Of a DNA stretch of 64,000 nt, positions 11,349 through 22,860 are shown in pieces. The DNA lies in NCBI GenBank assembly GCA_009731375.1, contig BJOX01000001.1:538626-602625 (forward strand), read 5' to 3'. Every line of letters starts with the position of its first letter. Within the stretch, counting starts at the first letter, position 1. The position numbers and the translations under genes were made by a program. Source of the stretch: Paulinella micropora. Taxonomy: Eukaryota > Cercozoa > Imbricatea > Euglyphida. The notes under the pieces are model-generated. The model made no database searches, had not been told where the DNA came from, and was given only the letters and a program-made list of their open reading frames with translations.

Positions 11349-12836
11349 ATGCCCAATGACAACCTTCACCTCCCAGTCCCAGGTCTTCCGAACCCGGATC
11401 ATTACCGAGAACGATTCGCCGGCTGGCACTATCTCAGCTCCATCGACATGGTAGACTGCTTCTCTCACCTACGCCTGAACCCGGACGATGACAGAGACGT
11501 TTTAGCCGTGTGGACCCCTCTAGGTCTACTGGTCCCCACCTTTATGCCCCAAGGTGTATATCGCGCCCCCGGCGATTTCCAACGCGCGATCGAGAAGTCA
11601 TTCCAACCTCTTCCCTTTTGGAACAAGCCGCCCCCAGCTATTTCTACTGCCGGCACCTATCTCGACGACGTTACCGCCGGTGCAAACGATTTTCAAAGGC
11701 ACCTGAACCAGGTTCGTGGTATATTCTCAAGTATGGACGCATCCGGTCTCCATGGATCGGCGCGCAAACTCCGCTTGGGATACCATGAACTAACCATACT
11801 CGGCAAGAAATGTAGCAAGAAAGGTATCGCCGCTGACACAGCGAAGATCGACGCTATCCTGCGAAGGGCTGATCCCTCCAATGTGTCTGAAGTTCGATCC
11901 GTTCTGGGTATGACCAACTTCATACAAGCCCATATCCCCGACTACTCCCGCCTTGCATCACCTCTTACGAACTTGCTCAAGTCCACTCACGCCCGACCGG
12001 CAGGTCAACCCTACCTTCATCGGGAAGAGCGGAAATGTATGAAGAAGCTCCGCCGTGTGCTTACTACGCTTCCCGTCCTAGCCAAGTACGAGTCTTCTCA
12101 CCATCTTTGCCTTCGGACGGACGCTAGCCAAATAGGAATTGGTGGTGCCCTTCATACTGGCCCTGACCGCGACGCCCCGGTCATCCAATACTTTTCTCTC
12201 AAGTTCACGGACACGCAAACCCGCTGGGCGACCTACGTGCGAGAAGCCTACGGCGTCATCTACGGAGTTCAACAGTGCCGCTACTATATCGATGCTAGCG
12301 ACCATGAACTCACAGTCCTCACCGATCATCGGCCACTCTTGTGGTTGTGGCACGCTCGCAGCCCCATGGTCGTCGGATGGGTCCTGGAAAATCTCCAGAC
12401 TATCAGCTTTAAGGTCGAATACCTCCCCGGTAAACAAAACCTCCTCCCGGATGGTTTGTCCCGTGTCCCCTGCATAAGCCCAGGCGTCCCGACTCTCATC
12501 GGTGAAGAAGCCGAAGCCGCCCTACAGCTCCTCGCAACTATTCCACTGCCCAGAGCAGGCTCTACTCTTTGGCTCGCCGTCGAAGGCACACATGCCGCCT
12601 TGGAAACGAACTCAAGTCTCTCTCCTGCCGCATCATCCGCACTGGCCCAACACTACGAAGCATTCAAGCCCCGTGGGACCTGGCTATTGTCATCCCCTCT
12701 GCTGAACACTCTCCGGCCGTCGCGCGTGATATGTTCGCCCTTCATAAGCCCTTTGCCCTGCTCATGCCGCAGGATCTCGTCCACTGCGACTCCCGGACCA
12801 TACCCTCCCATGGCCACAAGAGGCAGTCGACTCTGA
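11349..12836 (+). pseudogene. Reverse transcriptase and RNase H (Ty3/gypsy)
   Basis: The longest intact domain block of the element. RT motif A is IDMVDCFSHL near residue 33, PTFMPQGVYRAPGDFQRAI follows, and the catalytic YLDD is at about residues 104-107. RNase H follows with RTDASQIGIGG, YVREAYGVIYG and LTDHRPLLWL, then the conserved PGKQNLLPDGLSR. The fingers upstream (11.05-11.35 kb) lie in other frames. The frame degenerates after about residue 420 and integrase resumes in a different frame. Function by family: copies element RNA into DNA and removes the RNA strand in the capsid. Confidence 0.85.
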
Positions 12837-12873
12837 CGTGCCGTAAGATTTTATTTCTTGACGACAACTTATT

Positions 12874-14145
12874 GTGGCTGGTCTTTGGCCTCGGCATGGA
12901 ACAACATTATATATACCTCTTGTCGCTACTTCGCACGCTCCTCGCGCCACGCGCCAGCAAATCATGGACGTGCAACGACAAGACGCCTTCACGGCCCCTC
13001 TCTGGACCGATGACGTCTCTACCGTCTCTGCCGGATCAACAGAATTGACTCTTCGTCAGGGCCTCGCCGTCCTCGCCGACGCCAAACAGTCAACATTGAA
13101 GATCTACGTTCCAGAAGAGCTGCGCCACCCACTGATGAACTACGCCCATTTGATGCAGAACCACGCCAAAGCGCCGACACTCGTCCCCTTCATCAAGGAG
13201 CGCTACATTTGGTTCCGTATCGACGGCACGGATATTATGCACGCTGATGTCCTCGCCGCCCTCCGCGACTGCCACTTTTGCCAACTGGTCCACGCCCGCC
13301 TTACCCTCAACCATGGCCGCTACTCTTCGCTGAAGTGGAGCAGTCAAGGTCAAGGCATCGGCATCGATCATATACACGTCGGCATTCCGGGCGCTGTTTT
13401 TCAGTATATCCTGACGATCATCGATCTCTTCTCAGGATTTATTCAATTCGTTCCCTGCATCTCCACCTCCGCCGAAGAAACCGTTGAGATCATCCTCAAC
13501 CGTTGGGCATGCATCTTTGGTTTTCCGGAGTCCATCTTCTCTGACTACCACAGCTCGTTTGTAGGTACATTAGCCAAGCGCTTCTGCAGTGAGGCCGGCC
13601 TCGACTGGCTGACCACCGCACCCTACTCACACCATCCACTCGGCTTTGTGGAATGCAGTCACAAGGCGATACGCACTGCGATCCAATCTCTGCCCATGGC
13701 CAAGGCAGACAAATCGAACTGGCCTAGCATCATCCCGTCCCTCTCCTTCGCCCAGAACACTTACGTGTCCACGGCTACAGGTACAACCGCCTTTGAGGGA
13801 ATGCTAGCGCGCAAACCCCGGTGCACACTGGACTTTTTCGATTCCCCGGAGATCGTCACTGCCCGCGCCTCCGCCTCAAGCGCCGCTCTCGACGCTTCCC
13901 CTACGCTTTCGCTTCAGTCTTCAAAGCAGATCGAACTGCTACACCGCGCCCGCGCTGCAGTCACGGCGTACATTAGCACGTACACAGGCGTCTCCCGCGC
14001 CCGATCCGTTGCTCAGAAGAACAAGGGCCGCCGCAAGGCCGTCAAGGAATGGAAGGTTGGCGACACCGTCACCGTCTACCGCCCTAAGCCCTCAACGCAA
14101 GCATCTCCGCTTCGTCCGTCCTTCCGTTCGATGGCCCCTACATGA
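12874..14145 (+). pseudogene. Integrase (Ty3/gypsy), largely intact
   Basis: A 423-codon frame. The N-terminal zinc-binding domain shows the His pair region (HPLMNYAHLMQNH) and CHFC. The catalytic core has D in IGIDHIHVG, D in SIFSDYHSSF and E in LGFVECSHKAI. The last two are separated by exactly 35 residues, the D,D(35)E signature. The C-terminal part is basic (KNKGRRKAVKEWKVGD). It is frameshifted relative to RNase H, between about 12.64 and 12.87 kb. Function by family: inserts element DNA into the genome. Confidence 0.85.
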
Positions 14146-14779
14146 TTTTAGAGCAGGTCAACTCTAACTGCTTTAAACTTCGCCACCTCAAGACCAACAA
14201 GGTATTGAAACGGATCGACCGCTCACACCTCTTCCCGTACGCTGCTCCCACCGATGGCGTCGCCCCGCTAAATTCAGTCGCAGTGGACAACTACGATGAC
14301 GACACGACACTGTCAACTACACCACTGGTGAAGTCGTTGCTTTCATCGACCGTAACCAAGTCAAGCTTGACATCGTTCTAGACGAGGATCCGGAAAATGA
14401 GGAAGATGACCTCGTGGTCCACCAACTGGGTATCACTTCGGACACCAACCCTCTCTTCCGCCCCATCTACGAAGACACGAGGGACAAAGCTACCATTCAG
14501 AGCTGGGGCAAGCCCCTAGCCTTCTGGAAGCCGCTCCTCTTCGATATCACCAACGATCAAGTCGTTCATCGCCACATCGAGTGGCGTCCCTTCAAGAAGA
14601 TCAAGGACAAAGGTCGGCTCCCCGCCAACGTTCTTAAGCGTCTTCGAGGTACGTTATACTCTCATCACTGGCGAATCCTTCCCGCTGCATGTCTTCCAGA
14701 AGGGCAAGCAAGCAAAGTCCAAGGAGTAGCCACCCCATTTTACTCTCAAGTGGGTTTGGACGGGTTTTACCCATCGTAA
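14142..14779 (+). pseudogene. Integrase C-terminal tail, frameshifted
   Basis: Frame 14,142-14,381 continues the integrase tail (NCFKLRHLKTNKVLKRIDRS, the usual SH3-like end of gypsy integrases). Frame 14,414-14,779 carries on with PFKKIKDKGRLPANVLKR. The overlap with the preceding frame at 14,142 marks a frameshift. No chromodomain is apparent here. Confidence 0.6.
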
Positions 14780-15289
14780 TAGCTTAACCCGCCCCCCGCC
14801 CAGCGCTTTTCCTAGTTGAACCGTCATCGTCCCTAGAAACATAACGCCATGACCGGCGTACCCATGTAAGTCCTTGCTCGCCTCTTGTGCCTGCAGGTCA
14901 GCGATTATTCTCACCGAAATTGAACCCCTCAGTGGTTATATCGGCACGGCATACTTGGTGCTTCATTGGTTCATCTTGGCTATGTGACACCCGGCCACCT
15001 AATTTTCTACGGCTCGACATCGCCTCCCGATATCATCGCTCGCTACTGCGCCTCAATTGTCCCAGTCCCGCTGCAAATCATGGATATCCGGCCCCGGCTG
15101 ATCATCATCCGCATCGCGCCAGTATAGACACATCATTCTTTTACTCTCCAATGGTTTAAGAGACTCATCCACCTCTCTTTCTCCTTTTAACATTTTTTCA
15201 GTGAGACAACATACTTCGTTCGTTAATCACTCATTCTGTACGCAACTCAACTCAACCGTTAGGTCTGGGGGGGGGGGGGGGGGGCCAAA
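14780..15289 (+). other. 3' non-coding part of the gypsy element
   Basis: No domain in any frame. It ends in a poly-G run before the gap. A polypurine tract was not identified because the 3' LTR start is missing. Confidence 0.5.
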
Positions 15290-15398
15290 NNNNNNNNNNN
15301 NNNNNNNNNNNNNNNNNNNNNNNNNNNNNNNNNNNNNNNNNNNNNNNNNNNNNNNNNNNNNNNNNNNNNNNNNNNNNNNNNNNNNNNNNNNNNNNNNN
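15290..15398. other. Assembly gap (109 N) flanked by poly-G
   Basis: By comparison with the 5' LTR, the first 120 bp or so of the 3' LTR should lie here. Poly-G on both sides suggests artefact. Confidence 0.85.
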
Positions 15399-16075
15399 GG
15401 GGGGGGGGGGGGGGGGGGGGGGGAGCTCAGACTGAGCACCTTAACGACCGGCCAAAACCTTTACCGTTGATAAGTCACTCTTTTTGACCGGTACATCAGA
15501 TTCTCCTCTGTACGACGTTTCGACTTCACTACTACGAGACTAGTTTTCGATTCCGTTCAGAAATGATTTCAAACGATCATAGCAAGTCAAAGATCTTTTT
15601 AGAAAAGATCGACTATTGCCTTTTTCCTACATATACTACCTTTTTCCCGATTTCCCGTGAAACACACACGTTACGGTAAATTTGTGGACAAGGAACGGAA
15701 AAACAATATTTGACTGTCTTTTTAAGGCTACGTGCCGTTCCCAGTCATTTTTGCCTAGGCCTCCCAAATCAATTTGGGGTTTCTGATTTCAAGTTATTAC
15801 CAACCCGACACTACCCGTTTATGACTGTTAACTCGAAGCCGAAAGACACTATCCGTTTGAGAACTGGAGACTTCACAATCTACGTTCTATACTTGATCGT
15901 ACGTTGCACCCAAGCCTGCAATGAGTTCGAAATTACGTAAATAAACGAAGTGGCCTCTCTACTATTTACTGGTATTTCACCTGCTCTCATAGAGTCAGGA
16001 CTCAAAGCAGCCATAGTGTTCTTATTAAGAGTTCGTTGTATATGCCTACTTGAAGAGTTGTATACAAACTCACAA
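15399..16075 (+). repeat. 3' LTR of the Ty3/gypsy element, left end missing
   Basis: From 15,427 (cagactgagc) to 16,075 it matches the 5' LTR. It ends ACAA followed by ATGA, the proposed target duplication. The left end is lost in the gap and poly-G tract. Confidence 0.8.
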
Positions 16076-16144
16076 ATGATTACTTGAAGGTAGTATCAGC
16101 ATGCGGAAGCAAGACATATAGCACTGCCAAAATCAAATCTGAAC

Positions 16145-16183
<39 letters not shown>

Positions 16184-16193
16184 NNNNNNNNNN
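16184..16193. other. Assembly gap (10 N) inside poly-A
   Basis: About 37 A precede and 8 A follow the N run. The true homopolymer length is unknown. Confidence 0.9.
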
Positions 16194-16729
16194 AAAAAAA
16201 AATACGACTTACTCACACCCACTAATATCGGAACCGTGCCGTAAATTAACCAACTATTTTGCACAGCACAACCATCTACCCAATGAACAACACCATCGAC
16301 CTTCCCCAATCTGTTCCCGATGTTTGTTCCAGCATAATTCTAATTATTTGAACTGTCTTATTAGCCGGTGAGGTTCACTCTCGTTTCACCGGAAAGTTGC
16401 TCACTCTCACTCTTGGCCGGCTTCCGCGTTTTACCCAGAAAGTTACTCAATAATCTTTTTGTTTAACATTGTGCAAAAAAGCCCGGGCCGGGCCGCCGGG
16501 CCGCCGGCCGCCGCGCCGCGGCCCGTCAGTCAACAAATTTTTTCATCGGAGACGGAAACCGGAACGGAAAGACTTTCCTCAACATAGTGTGCCCTGCGGG
16601 CCGAAAATTAGATGATGTGAAAAAACTTACTACTAGTTTTTCATTGGGAGGCAAAAAATCAAAAATTTAACCTGGTTATGAACTTGAATACTACTATTTG
16701 AATTTAAATTTTTTCACTATTTTTTCAAG

Positions 16730-16760
<31 letters not shown>

Positions 16761-16802
16761 CAGAAAACCTCCAGCTGATTTAGGTTACTCTTTCAAACAA
16801 AA
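16194..16802. other. No gene recognised; GC-rich patch and poly-T
   Basis: Contains a short, very GC-rich palindromic patch at about 16,481-16,527 and a T run at about 16,731-16,757. No coding signal. Confidence 0.6.
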
Positions 16803-17005
16803 TGTTAGAACTAATAATCAATATTAATAGTTACAAGGGCCGGCCGTATAAGAGTAACGGTGTCGGTAGAGCCATTACTTATATCTGGCCAGTCATGTCG
16901 ATCTGCGCGCCTTCTGTTGGTTTGGCGCGTTATTAAAGCTTTAGTACTGCAGACGCGGTGAGTTGTGAGTTCCGGATCATTATATTAAGTTATACTGGTC
17001 AAACA
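16803..17005 (+). repeat. 5' LTR of the copia element
   Basis: 203 bp, TG...CA. It shares the block aacggtgtcggtagagcc with three other LTRs in the window (25,707; 26,003; 59,166 reverse). Confidence 0.93.
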
Positions 17006-17366
17006 GGTTATCGAGCCTTGTTGTGCGAACTCTGATACAGAGCTTTAATCACACACACACACACACACACACATTTTTGGTGAGCTGGCACCAGGCAGTC
17101 ACGCAAAAGTGTACGTGGTTCGGACGTGCGGAAGGCGGTCAATCATCATAGCATAAGACGTGCTGTAGGCAGTCTTTGCAATCCCCACCTGTGGTCAGAC
17201 TAGGTACGACAGGTACTAGGACCCCACATTCATATTTTCCCCTATCTATTCAACCTCACTCACACCGGGTTAGTGATTTATTGATAGTCGAGCATTTCTC
17301 CTATCTTCCGCCCTTTGCATACTAGACCAACATGGCTAACCCCATGTTGATCTAGCTAAGTTCAGA

Positions 17367-18560
17367 ATGGAGCCTCCCAAACTCCACGATGACAAACCAG
17401 ACTGGGATTTGTTCCTCTATATCGGCTGCTTGCAGTAATTGGAGCAACCAATCCTATTGTCCTATCAGTCATCCCTGGATGTGAGGACCACCCATTCGTC
17501 AAAGCCCTGAAAGCTCCTAACGTTTTAGTTCCTCCTGACTCCCTCATTGAATCACCTCTACTTTCCCCAAAGGAAGAAGAGGGCGACAAAGAGGGGGCTA
17601 AGGAGGAAACAAGAACGTCAGTGAAAGCTGAACCTAAACCAGATAAATCGGATGATCCCGAGAATGTCATCATATCTACCGAGCAGAAAAGCAAAGTACC
17701 AATAATGACATTCGGAAGTAAACCAACTGCCTTGTTTAGTTCTCAGCGAGCTGCTAGGCGTTATAGAGCAGTTGACAAGCAAAATAGAGAGTCCCTCAAA
17801 AGAATCCTATTTGCTTACCTTTTGCAGTCATGCGCCCATGACCGTGAGGTTATGGCTGTGATGCAACAGGGAGGAACGGATGGAGTAGCATGCTTCCTTG
17901 CTCTGCAAAAACATTACGGTGGGCTTGAATTAGTCAAGTTTCAAGAGGATCAGCAAACCATCTACCACTCTTACCCCAAGAAGGTGAAAGAGGTGAGCAC
18001 ATGGTTGGCAGGATACCTCAACATCGTTGAGAAGCAAGAGAAACGGATGGGAGCTGCCATCCCCGTCCCTATGAAGGCAGACATGATCATAAACAAACTC
18101 AAACATCTACCTCCCTTTGCTCGCTATTATGAGAATGTATGGTTGTCTTTGTTGCCCCAACAGAGGCCAGGTTGGGATGATTTCTTGCAAGTAGTGCAAC
18201 AAATCGCCCAAGGGAGTGTGTCTGTGAACAAGACACAGAAGCTGTATGGACTGGCAGTTCACGTGCTGATCCCATCACAGTTAACCTCATTGGGGCAGGA
18301 GACAGGCAAGCAAAGTATGACAAGGTTAGATGTTACAACTGTAACAATGATCATGTTATGAAATTCTGTCTTGTGCGTTGCCAATTAAAGGACTGTCCAG
18401 GGACGGACATGGTCCCAACGACTGTCCTTTAAGGCTGCAAGCAGCCCGGACGGCTGCATTAGCTCGAGGGACAGAGAAAAGGAAGAGCAGCAAGAGCGTT
18501 AGGAGTGCTAAGGTTGTGAGGCAAGCACAGACAGAGAGAAAAACACAGGAAAGAAGACAA
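17367..18560 (+). pseudogene. copia gag, frameshifted
   Basis: Starts MEPPKLHDDKPDWDLFLYI and runs into TAA near 17,437, where a frameshift moves the sequence to another frame. That frame is acidic and then helical, with FLALQKHYGGLELVKFQEDQ and LKHLPPFARYYENVW, the pattern of copia capsid. A zinc-knuckle-like CYNCNNDHVMKFC occurs near 18,325-18,365 with one residue fewer than CX2CX4HX4C. A basic tail follows in the frame beginning 18,378. Role by family: capsid and nucleocapsid. Confidence 0.7.
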
Positions 18561-18884
18561 AGGAGAGACGTAAGGTGAAAGCATCTGACTTCGTCAAGGG
18601 CAAGAAGAAAGCTATCAGTCTGAACGCAGGAGGATCAGATTCATCTCCTTCAAAGTCCAACTCAGAGGACGATGAGGAGGATGACTCTGATCCCCCTGTT
18701 TCGGCTGAAGGATTCTTGTTGCCAAGGACGAAGACACAGACGATGAGGGGGGAGAGGTAGATCAGGTGAGATACATAAACCATATGTACGCGATAAACAT
18801 GATGGAGAAAGAAGGAGAAGATGAGGGAGAGGAGAGAGAGACACACATCACCTCCCCCCCCCACTTTCGCCTCTTTTTGCACCT

Positions 18885-19757
18885 ATGAACCTGCCACCTA
18901 GCGCAACTGGAAGAGCTGGAGGGCTAGTTGGAGGAAGAGAGCAAGCACCACGACAAGGAAGGTCTGTGAGAGAGGGAGAAACTGCCACTTCCACCTTCAT
19001 GTCTAACGCTTCTAAAAACTCCATCAGAATTCCCTGGTTACATGAGAGCGATTTTAAGACCTCCTTGGAAATGGTAGCAGACCCCACCCCCCAAGGGGCA
19101 ATCTATCCCCTTGGGGATGGTTGGGGGTTGCTACGTTTCAAAGCAGGTTACAAAAAAGTTCTCCTTAGTACCCACCCGTTAGTCATTAAGGAAGTAGACG
19201 GACCAATACGTAACCTACATGCTCAGCCCTTGATCCCCAACACCTGCCACATAGCTAGTTCCAAGCTATGCGAGGCCATTGCCGAGAGTACTGGAAAGCG
19301 GTGTGAATGGAAACTTTCCGCTGCACGGCGGGGGGATGGGGAAGGGGTTAAGCTGGCCACCCGGTTGGGACAAGGGTTTGACTTCTGTACTAGACACATG
19401 ACGCAAGAAAACAGCAGGGCAACTATTTTGGAAGTGTATAGGAGCAAATTAAGGTCGGGATTCCTACCCCCCACTAATTCGTTCTTACTCTCCCCTAATG
19501 AATGCCTGACTGTTGATTGGGTCAAACCACCCACAGAACAGAAAGTTGCAAGGCCCACTCCATCCATAACAGCGTCTACCACTATCATGCCTGCTTCCTC
19601 CTCTTCTTCCTCGTCATCAGCCGCTCATCCCCCCACTTTGTCTGCAACGTCGGCGCCATCGTCGTCTGTTACAGACTTAGCAAGAAGGATGACGAATGAG
19701 GAAGAGGAAGAATGGAAGGACTTACCTCGGCAAGATACGGGTAGGGTAAGGGTGTGA
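18885..19757 (+). CDS. copia polyprotein segment of unknown function
   Basis: A 290-codon frame with globular character (IPWLHESDFKTSLEMVADP, YPLGDGWGLLRFKAGYKK, FDFCTRHMTQENSRATI) and a Ser-rich end. It lies between gag and protease. Ty1/copia elements do not usually need a domain here. I do not recognise it. It is immediately followed, with a 4-base overlap and frame change, by the protease-bearing frame. Confidence 0.5.
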   Translation: MNLPPSATGRAGGLVGGREQAPRQGRSVREGETATSTFMSNASKNSIRIPWLHESDFKTSLEMVADPTPQGAIYPLGDGWGLLRFKAGYKKVLLSTHPLVIKEVDGPIRNLHAQPLIPNTCHIASSKLCEAIAESTGKRCEWKLSAARRGDGEGVKLATRLGQGFDFCTRHMTQENSRATILEVYRSKLRSGFLPPTNSFLLSPNECLTVDWVKPPTEQKVARPTPSITASTTIMPASSSSSSSSAAHPPTLSATSAPSSSVTDLARRMTNEEEEEWKDLPRQDTGRVRV

Positions 19758-20683
19758 CAAGTGACGATCAGATACCTGAGGTAAGTGAGATCAAGCGATT
19801 TGTCAAAGCCCTTGCAAAAGGGGCTGAGGGGTTACAAGTCCGAGAGTCACTTATCACCAAAGCAGATGGAGAGGTCGACGAACTCTACTGTGACCTCTTC
19901 ACTGCTTTGGAGGATTGCATCATTACATACGCCACTAAGCATAAAAACCAATTTGCTCGAGGTATTGTGGCTTCATTCCCGTTCATTTCTGAGTGGATGA
20001 AGAACATACCTAACTTTGATGATAACAAAGCCACAACCGGCTTAAGCATATCTGGTTTGTCTCAAGCGTCCTCATCATCACATACCTCGTCACAACCACC
20101 ACATGCACAGCCTCTACCATCTGAAGAAGAAAGATCTGATTGTGCTGTCATGATGATGGAGAGTGAAGAGGGGGAGTCAGAGGAGACTAGTCCTTCTGAT
20201 ATGGTGTGGGTTGATGACAGTGGTGCGAGTGAGTCACAATCTCCTCATAAACAATCCTTTGTCCGGATGAAGCTGGATCCTCAGAAGTTTAGGATAGCAA
20301 AGGGAAGCATCCGAACAGAGTATAAAGGTAAGGTAGAGATGAGGATGTCTGGTTCACATGGGCAAGAGATTTGTGTGTCAGACTCACATACTACATACAA
20401 CCCACATCTGAGGTACGGGTTGGTTGCTACTTCTGCATGGGTTAAGAAAGGACTAGCTGTTGTGCATCAGAACAATCAGTTTGTTGTCCTAAGAGAACCT
20501 ATCCCTATCGTTGAGGAACAGATCGTTGTGCGGGGGAGGTCATTACCTAACAACCTATCTGTATTTGACCCCCCCGGCATGACCCCGCTCAATCCTAACG
20601 AATGGTATGACCCTGTCCCGTTGGGAAAGCAGAACGTGAAGGTCGAGGATGATACCTCATCATCCTCCACCATCACATTCTGA
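19754..20683 (+). CDS. copia segment with aspartic protease motif
   Basis: A 309-codon frame. The motif VWVDDSGASES at about residue 153-163 matches the copia protease active site (DSGA). It follows an acidic stretch and precedes beta-rich sequence (GKVEMRMSGSHGQEICVS). The N-terminal part is helical and unassigned. The frame ends before integrase, with a degenerate gap of about 370 bp between them. Confidence 0.65.
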   Translation: MTSDDQIPEVSEIKRFVKALAKGAEGLQVRESLITKADGEVDELYCDLFTALEDCIITYATKHKNQFARGIVASFPFISEWMKNIPNFDDNKATTGLSISGLSQASSSSHTSSQPPHAQPLPSEEERSDCAVMMMESEEGESEETSPSDMVWVDDSGASESQSPHKQSFVRMKLDPQKFRIAKGSIRTEYKGKVEMRMSGSHGQEICVSDSHTTYNPHLRYGLVATSAWVKKGLAVVHQNNQFVVLREPIPIVEEQIVVRGRSLPNNLSVFDPPGMTPLNPNEWYDPVPLGKQNVKVEDDTSSSSTITF

Positions 20684-21054
20684 CTTCCCTCTACTCTCCC
20701 TTCTCAGAAGACATCCCTACCTATATATACTGATGTGTATTGTGGCGAGTCACCATGTGTATGTGGTTGGAGATGTGACGAAGAAAATGAGAAGGGTGAG
20801 AATAGGGGATAGGGGCTGTCATGTTGTAATGTTATGATCGATGATGCATGTTGTGATGCTCGTCATGGTATGAACATGATGCCAAATGTGGAATGGAGAG
20901 AGCCCTCCACCCAGTTGTTCGACCCCACCATAAAGAGAGCATTCATGCCATAGTTTTTCATCGCATGTGTAAACATCGCGGTGTAAAAGCTATGGAAAGA
21001 ATGGCTCACTAATGGGGGGTTCAAATAGTGGGTGTAGGTTGGAGAGAACGTATC

Positions 21055-21891
21055 ACGAAGTGTGAGTATTGCTTGCGCAATAAAATTAAGCGATCACTGC
21101 ACTTCAGAAGCATCCACCATATCGTTGAACGCCACCCTGGGATTCACATCTCAATGGATACTCAGGGTTGGTGGAATACGACATCGTGAGACGGTAAGAA
21201 GTATAAGTTTACCGTTAAGTGTCTTGCTTCTAATTTTGAAATAGACTATTATCTTCGCCATAAGAACGAGTTTTTCTCTTGCTTCCTTAAGGCTGTCGCC
21301 TTTTTCGAACGGCACACCGGAAGAAAGGTTAAACGCATTACTTGTGACCAAGAATACGGTCTATACAGTGTTTTCAAGGAATGGTTAGATGAAACGCAAT
21401 TTATTCTCCTAGAGGCCCCAAAGGCGGAGAAGCAAGCCGTCGCTAAAGTTGAGAGATCGCACCAGACCAATGGAGGTCCGGCTAGAGCTCTCCTAAGCGA
21501 TGCCGAGCTTCCTCCTACCTTTTGGACTGAAATGGAGAAGAATGCGACATACATCAATAACCTCCTCCCCATTTCCCAAGGACCCTTCCGTGGTAAGTCT
21601 CCCTATGAGGTAATCCACAAAACTAAACCTTATCTCCATCGTTTGCGACCTGTGGGTTGTGCTGCAGTCATGAAGATCAAGGCACGTAGGGGAAAAGGGG
21701 AAAGGGGGAGGAAAGTGACGTTCCTTGGCTATGAACGGAATACCGGGTATTATAGGGTCTACGACCCTGTAGATCGTACAATACACGGTAATGTACGGGA
21801 TGTGGTGTTTGACGTATGGAGATTGGGAAAGAAAGAGGCAACCAAATCATTAGGGAGACCCCAGGGGAGAAAGATAAGCTCTTCTCCGTAG
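21055..21891 (+). pseudogene. copia integrase with internal stop
   Basis: Starts within the zinc-binding domain (KCEYC). The core begins ISMDTQGWW (first D) but meets an in-frame TGA at 21,187-21,189. It continues with RITCDQEYGLYSVF (second D) and AVAKVERSHQTNG (E region), then FWTEMEKNATYINNLLP and the copia-typical RGKSPYEVIH, LHRLRPVGCAAV and VTFLGYERNTGYYRVYDP. Function by family: insertion of element DNA. The early stop disables it. Confidence 0.85.
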
Positions 21892-21897
21892 GTTGGA

Positions 21898-22660
21898 GTG
21901 CCGAACCCAAACCCAATCCAGAGTCAACCACCAACCCACATGCATCCACCGAAACCACGGAACTTGGCCCCCGAGTCTCCAGAGAGTAATAATCTCATAG
22001 ATGACCCCCCAGCACCAGGACTTGTTGCAGGGGGAGTAGTTCATGAGATCATCACTACTGGTATCACTAATGTCACGAACATCCCCCCTCGATCTCCAGG
22101 TAAAGTTACGAGTAGTTCCGATAGCGAGGACTTCGGTCCCGGCTATGAGAATTTACCAACCCTAGAACGCCCGAGCCCTAGGCCTAGGGCTAGTCCTGAA
22201 CCGAATAACCGCCGAAAAGATGAGGGTGAGTCAACGCGTAACCCAAAGTCAGGGTAATATTAGCAGGAAAACAGGTCAGAGTTCCGGCACGGATGTGGGG
22301 GAAGAATGGGCTAAGCAAACCTACGGCGATCAGTGGGAAACTGCTGAACGTAAAGGGGTCACGCTCCAACCTTCCGCCTCGATCGTACGGAAATCTAAAC
22401 GTTTCCCCGCACATGATGTTACTTTTGATGATGGCGTAACGGATAAGATGTGGGACAAGGAGATCATCAAATATGCCTATGCCGAACACATGGCTGCTGT
22501 TCCACATGCATTGCCCACATCTGCTGCTTCACCTGCCGCTGTTCCACATGCATTGCCCACATCTGCTGCTTCACCTGCCTCAATCATATCTGCACCGGCG
22601 ATTGACTCGAATATCACCTCTGAATTCGAGTTCGCCGGGGGGGGGAGAGGGATAGAATAG
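21898..22660 (+). pseudogene. copia integrase-RT linker, frameshifted
   Basis: Pro/Ser-rich, charged linker in two frames (21,898-22,257 and 22,220-22,660). It includes a tandem duplication of about 45 bp near 22,497-22,580 (HMHCPHLLLHLPLF unit in one frame). Such linkers are normal between copia integrase and RT. Confidence 0.5.
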
Positions 22661-22860
22661 AGTCCGAAAAGAGCAAACACGGTACAAACTGGCGCTCTCA
22701 TGAGCAAGCGTCCATCTCCCTTGAGAACATAATTGCAGGGGGAGGTAAGACGAGGAGAGGGCACATATCTATTTGTGCGCGCGAGGATAGGATAGACTAT
22801 TGCTTAGTCAGCGAACAGGTACCTCAGTTTCCCGTTACTCAGAAGCCTAAAGATCGAAGA

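Larger units (their letters stand above)
2090..16075 (+). mobile_element. Ty3/gypsy LTR retrotransposon, decayed, about 14 kb
   Basis: Direct repeats of about 0.7 kb flank a plus-strand coding region in the order gag, protease, extra coding block, RT, RNase H, integrase. Integrase after RNase H is the Ty3/gypsy order. The proposed ends are TTGT at 2090 and ACAA at 16,075, a 4-bp inverted terminus, with ATGA as flanking target duplication (2086-2089 and 16,076-16,079). The start of the 3' LTR falls inside the gap at 15,290-15,398, so the left end is inferred from the duplication and the inverted termini. Many frameshifts and several stops make the copy non-functional. At about 14 kb it is longer than most gypsy elements because of about 4 kb between protease and RT. 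Confidence 0.85.
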
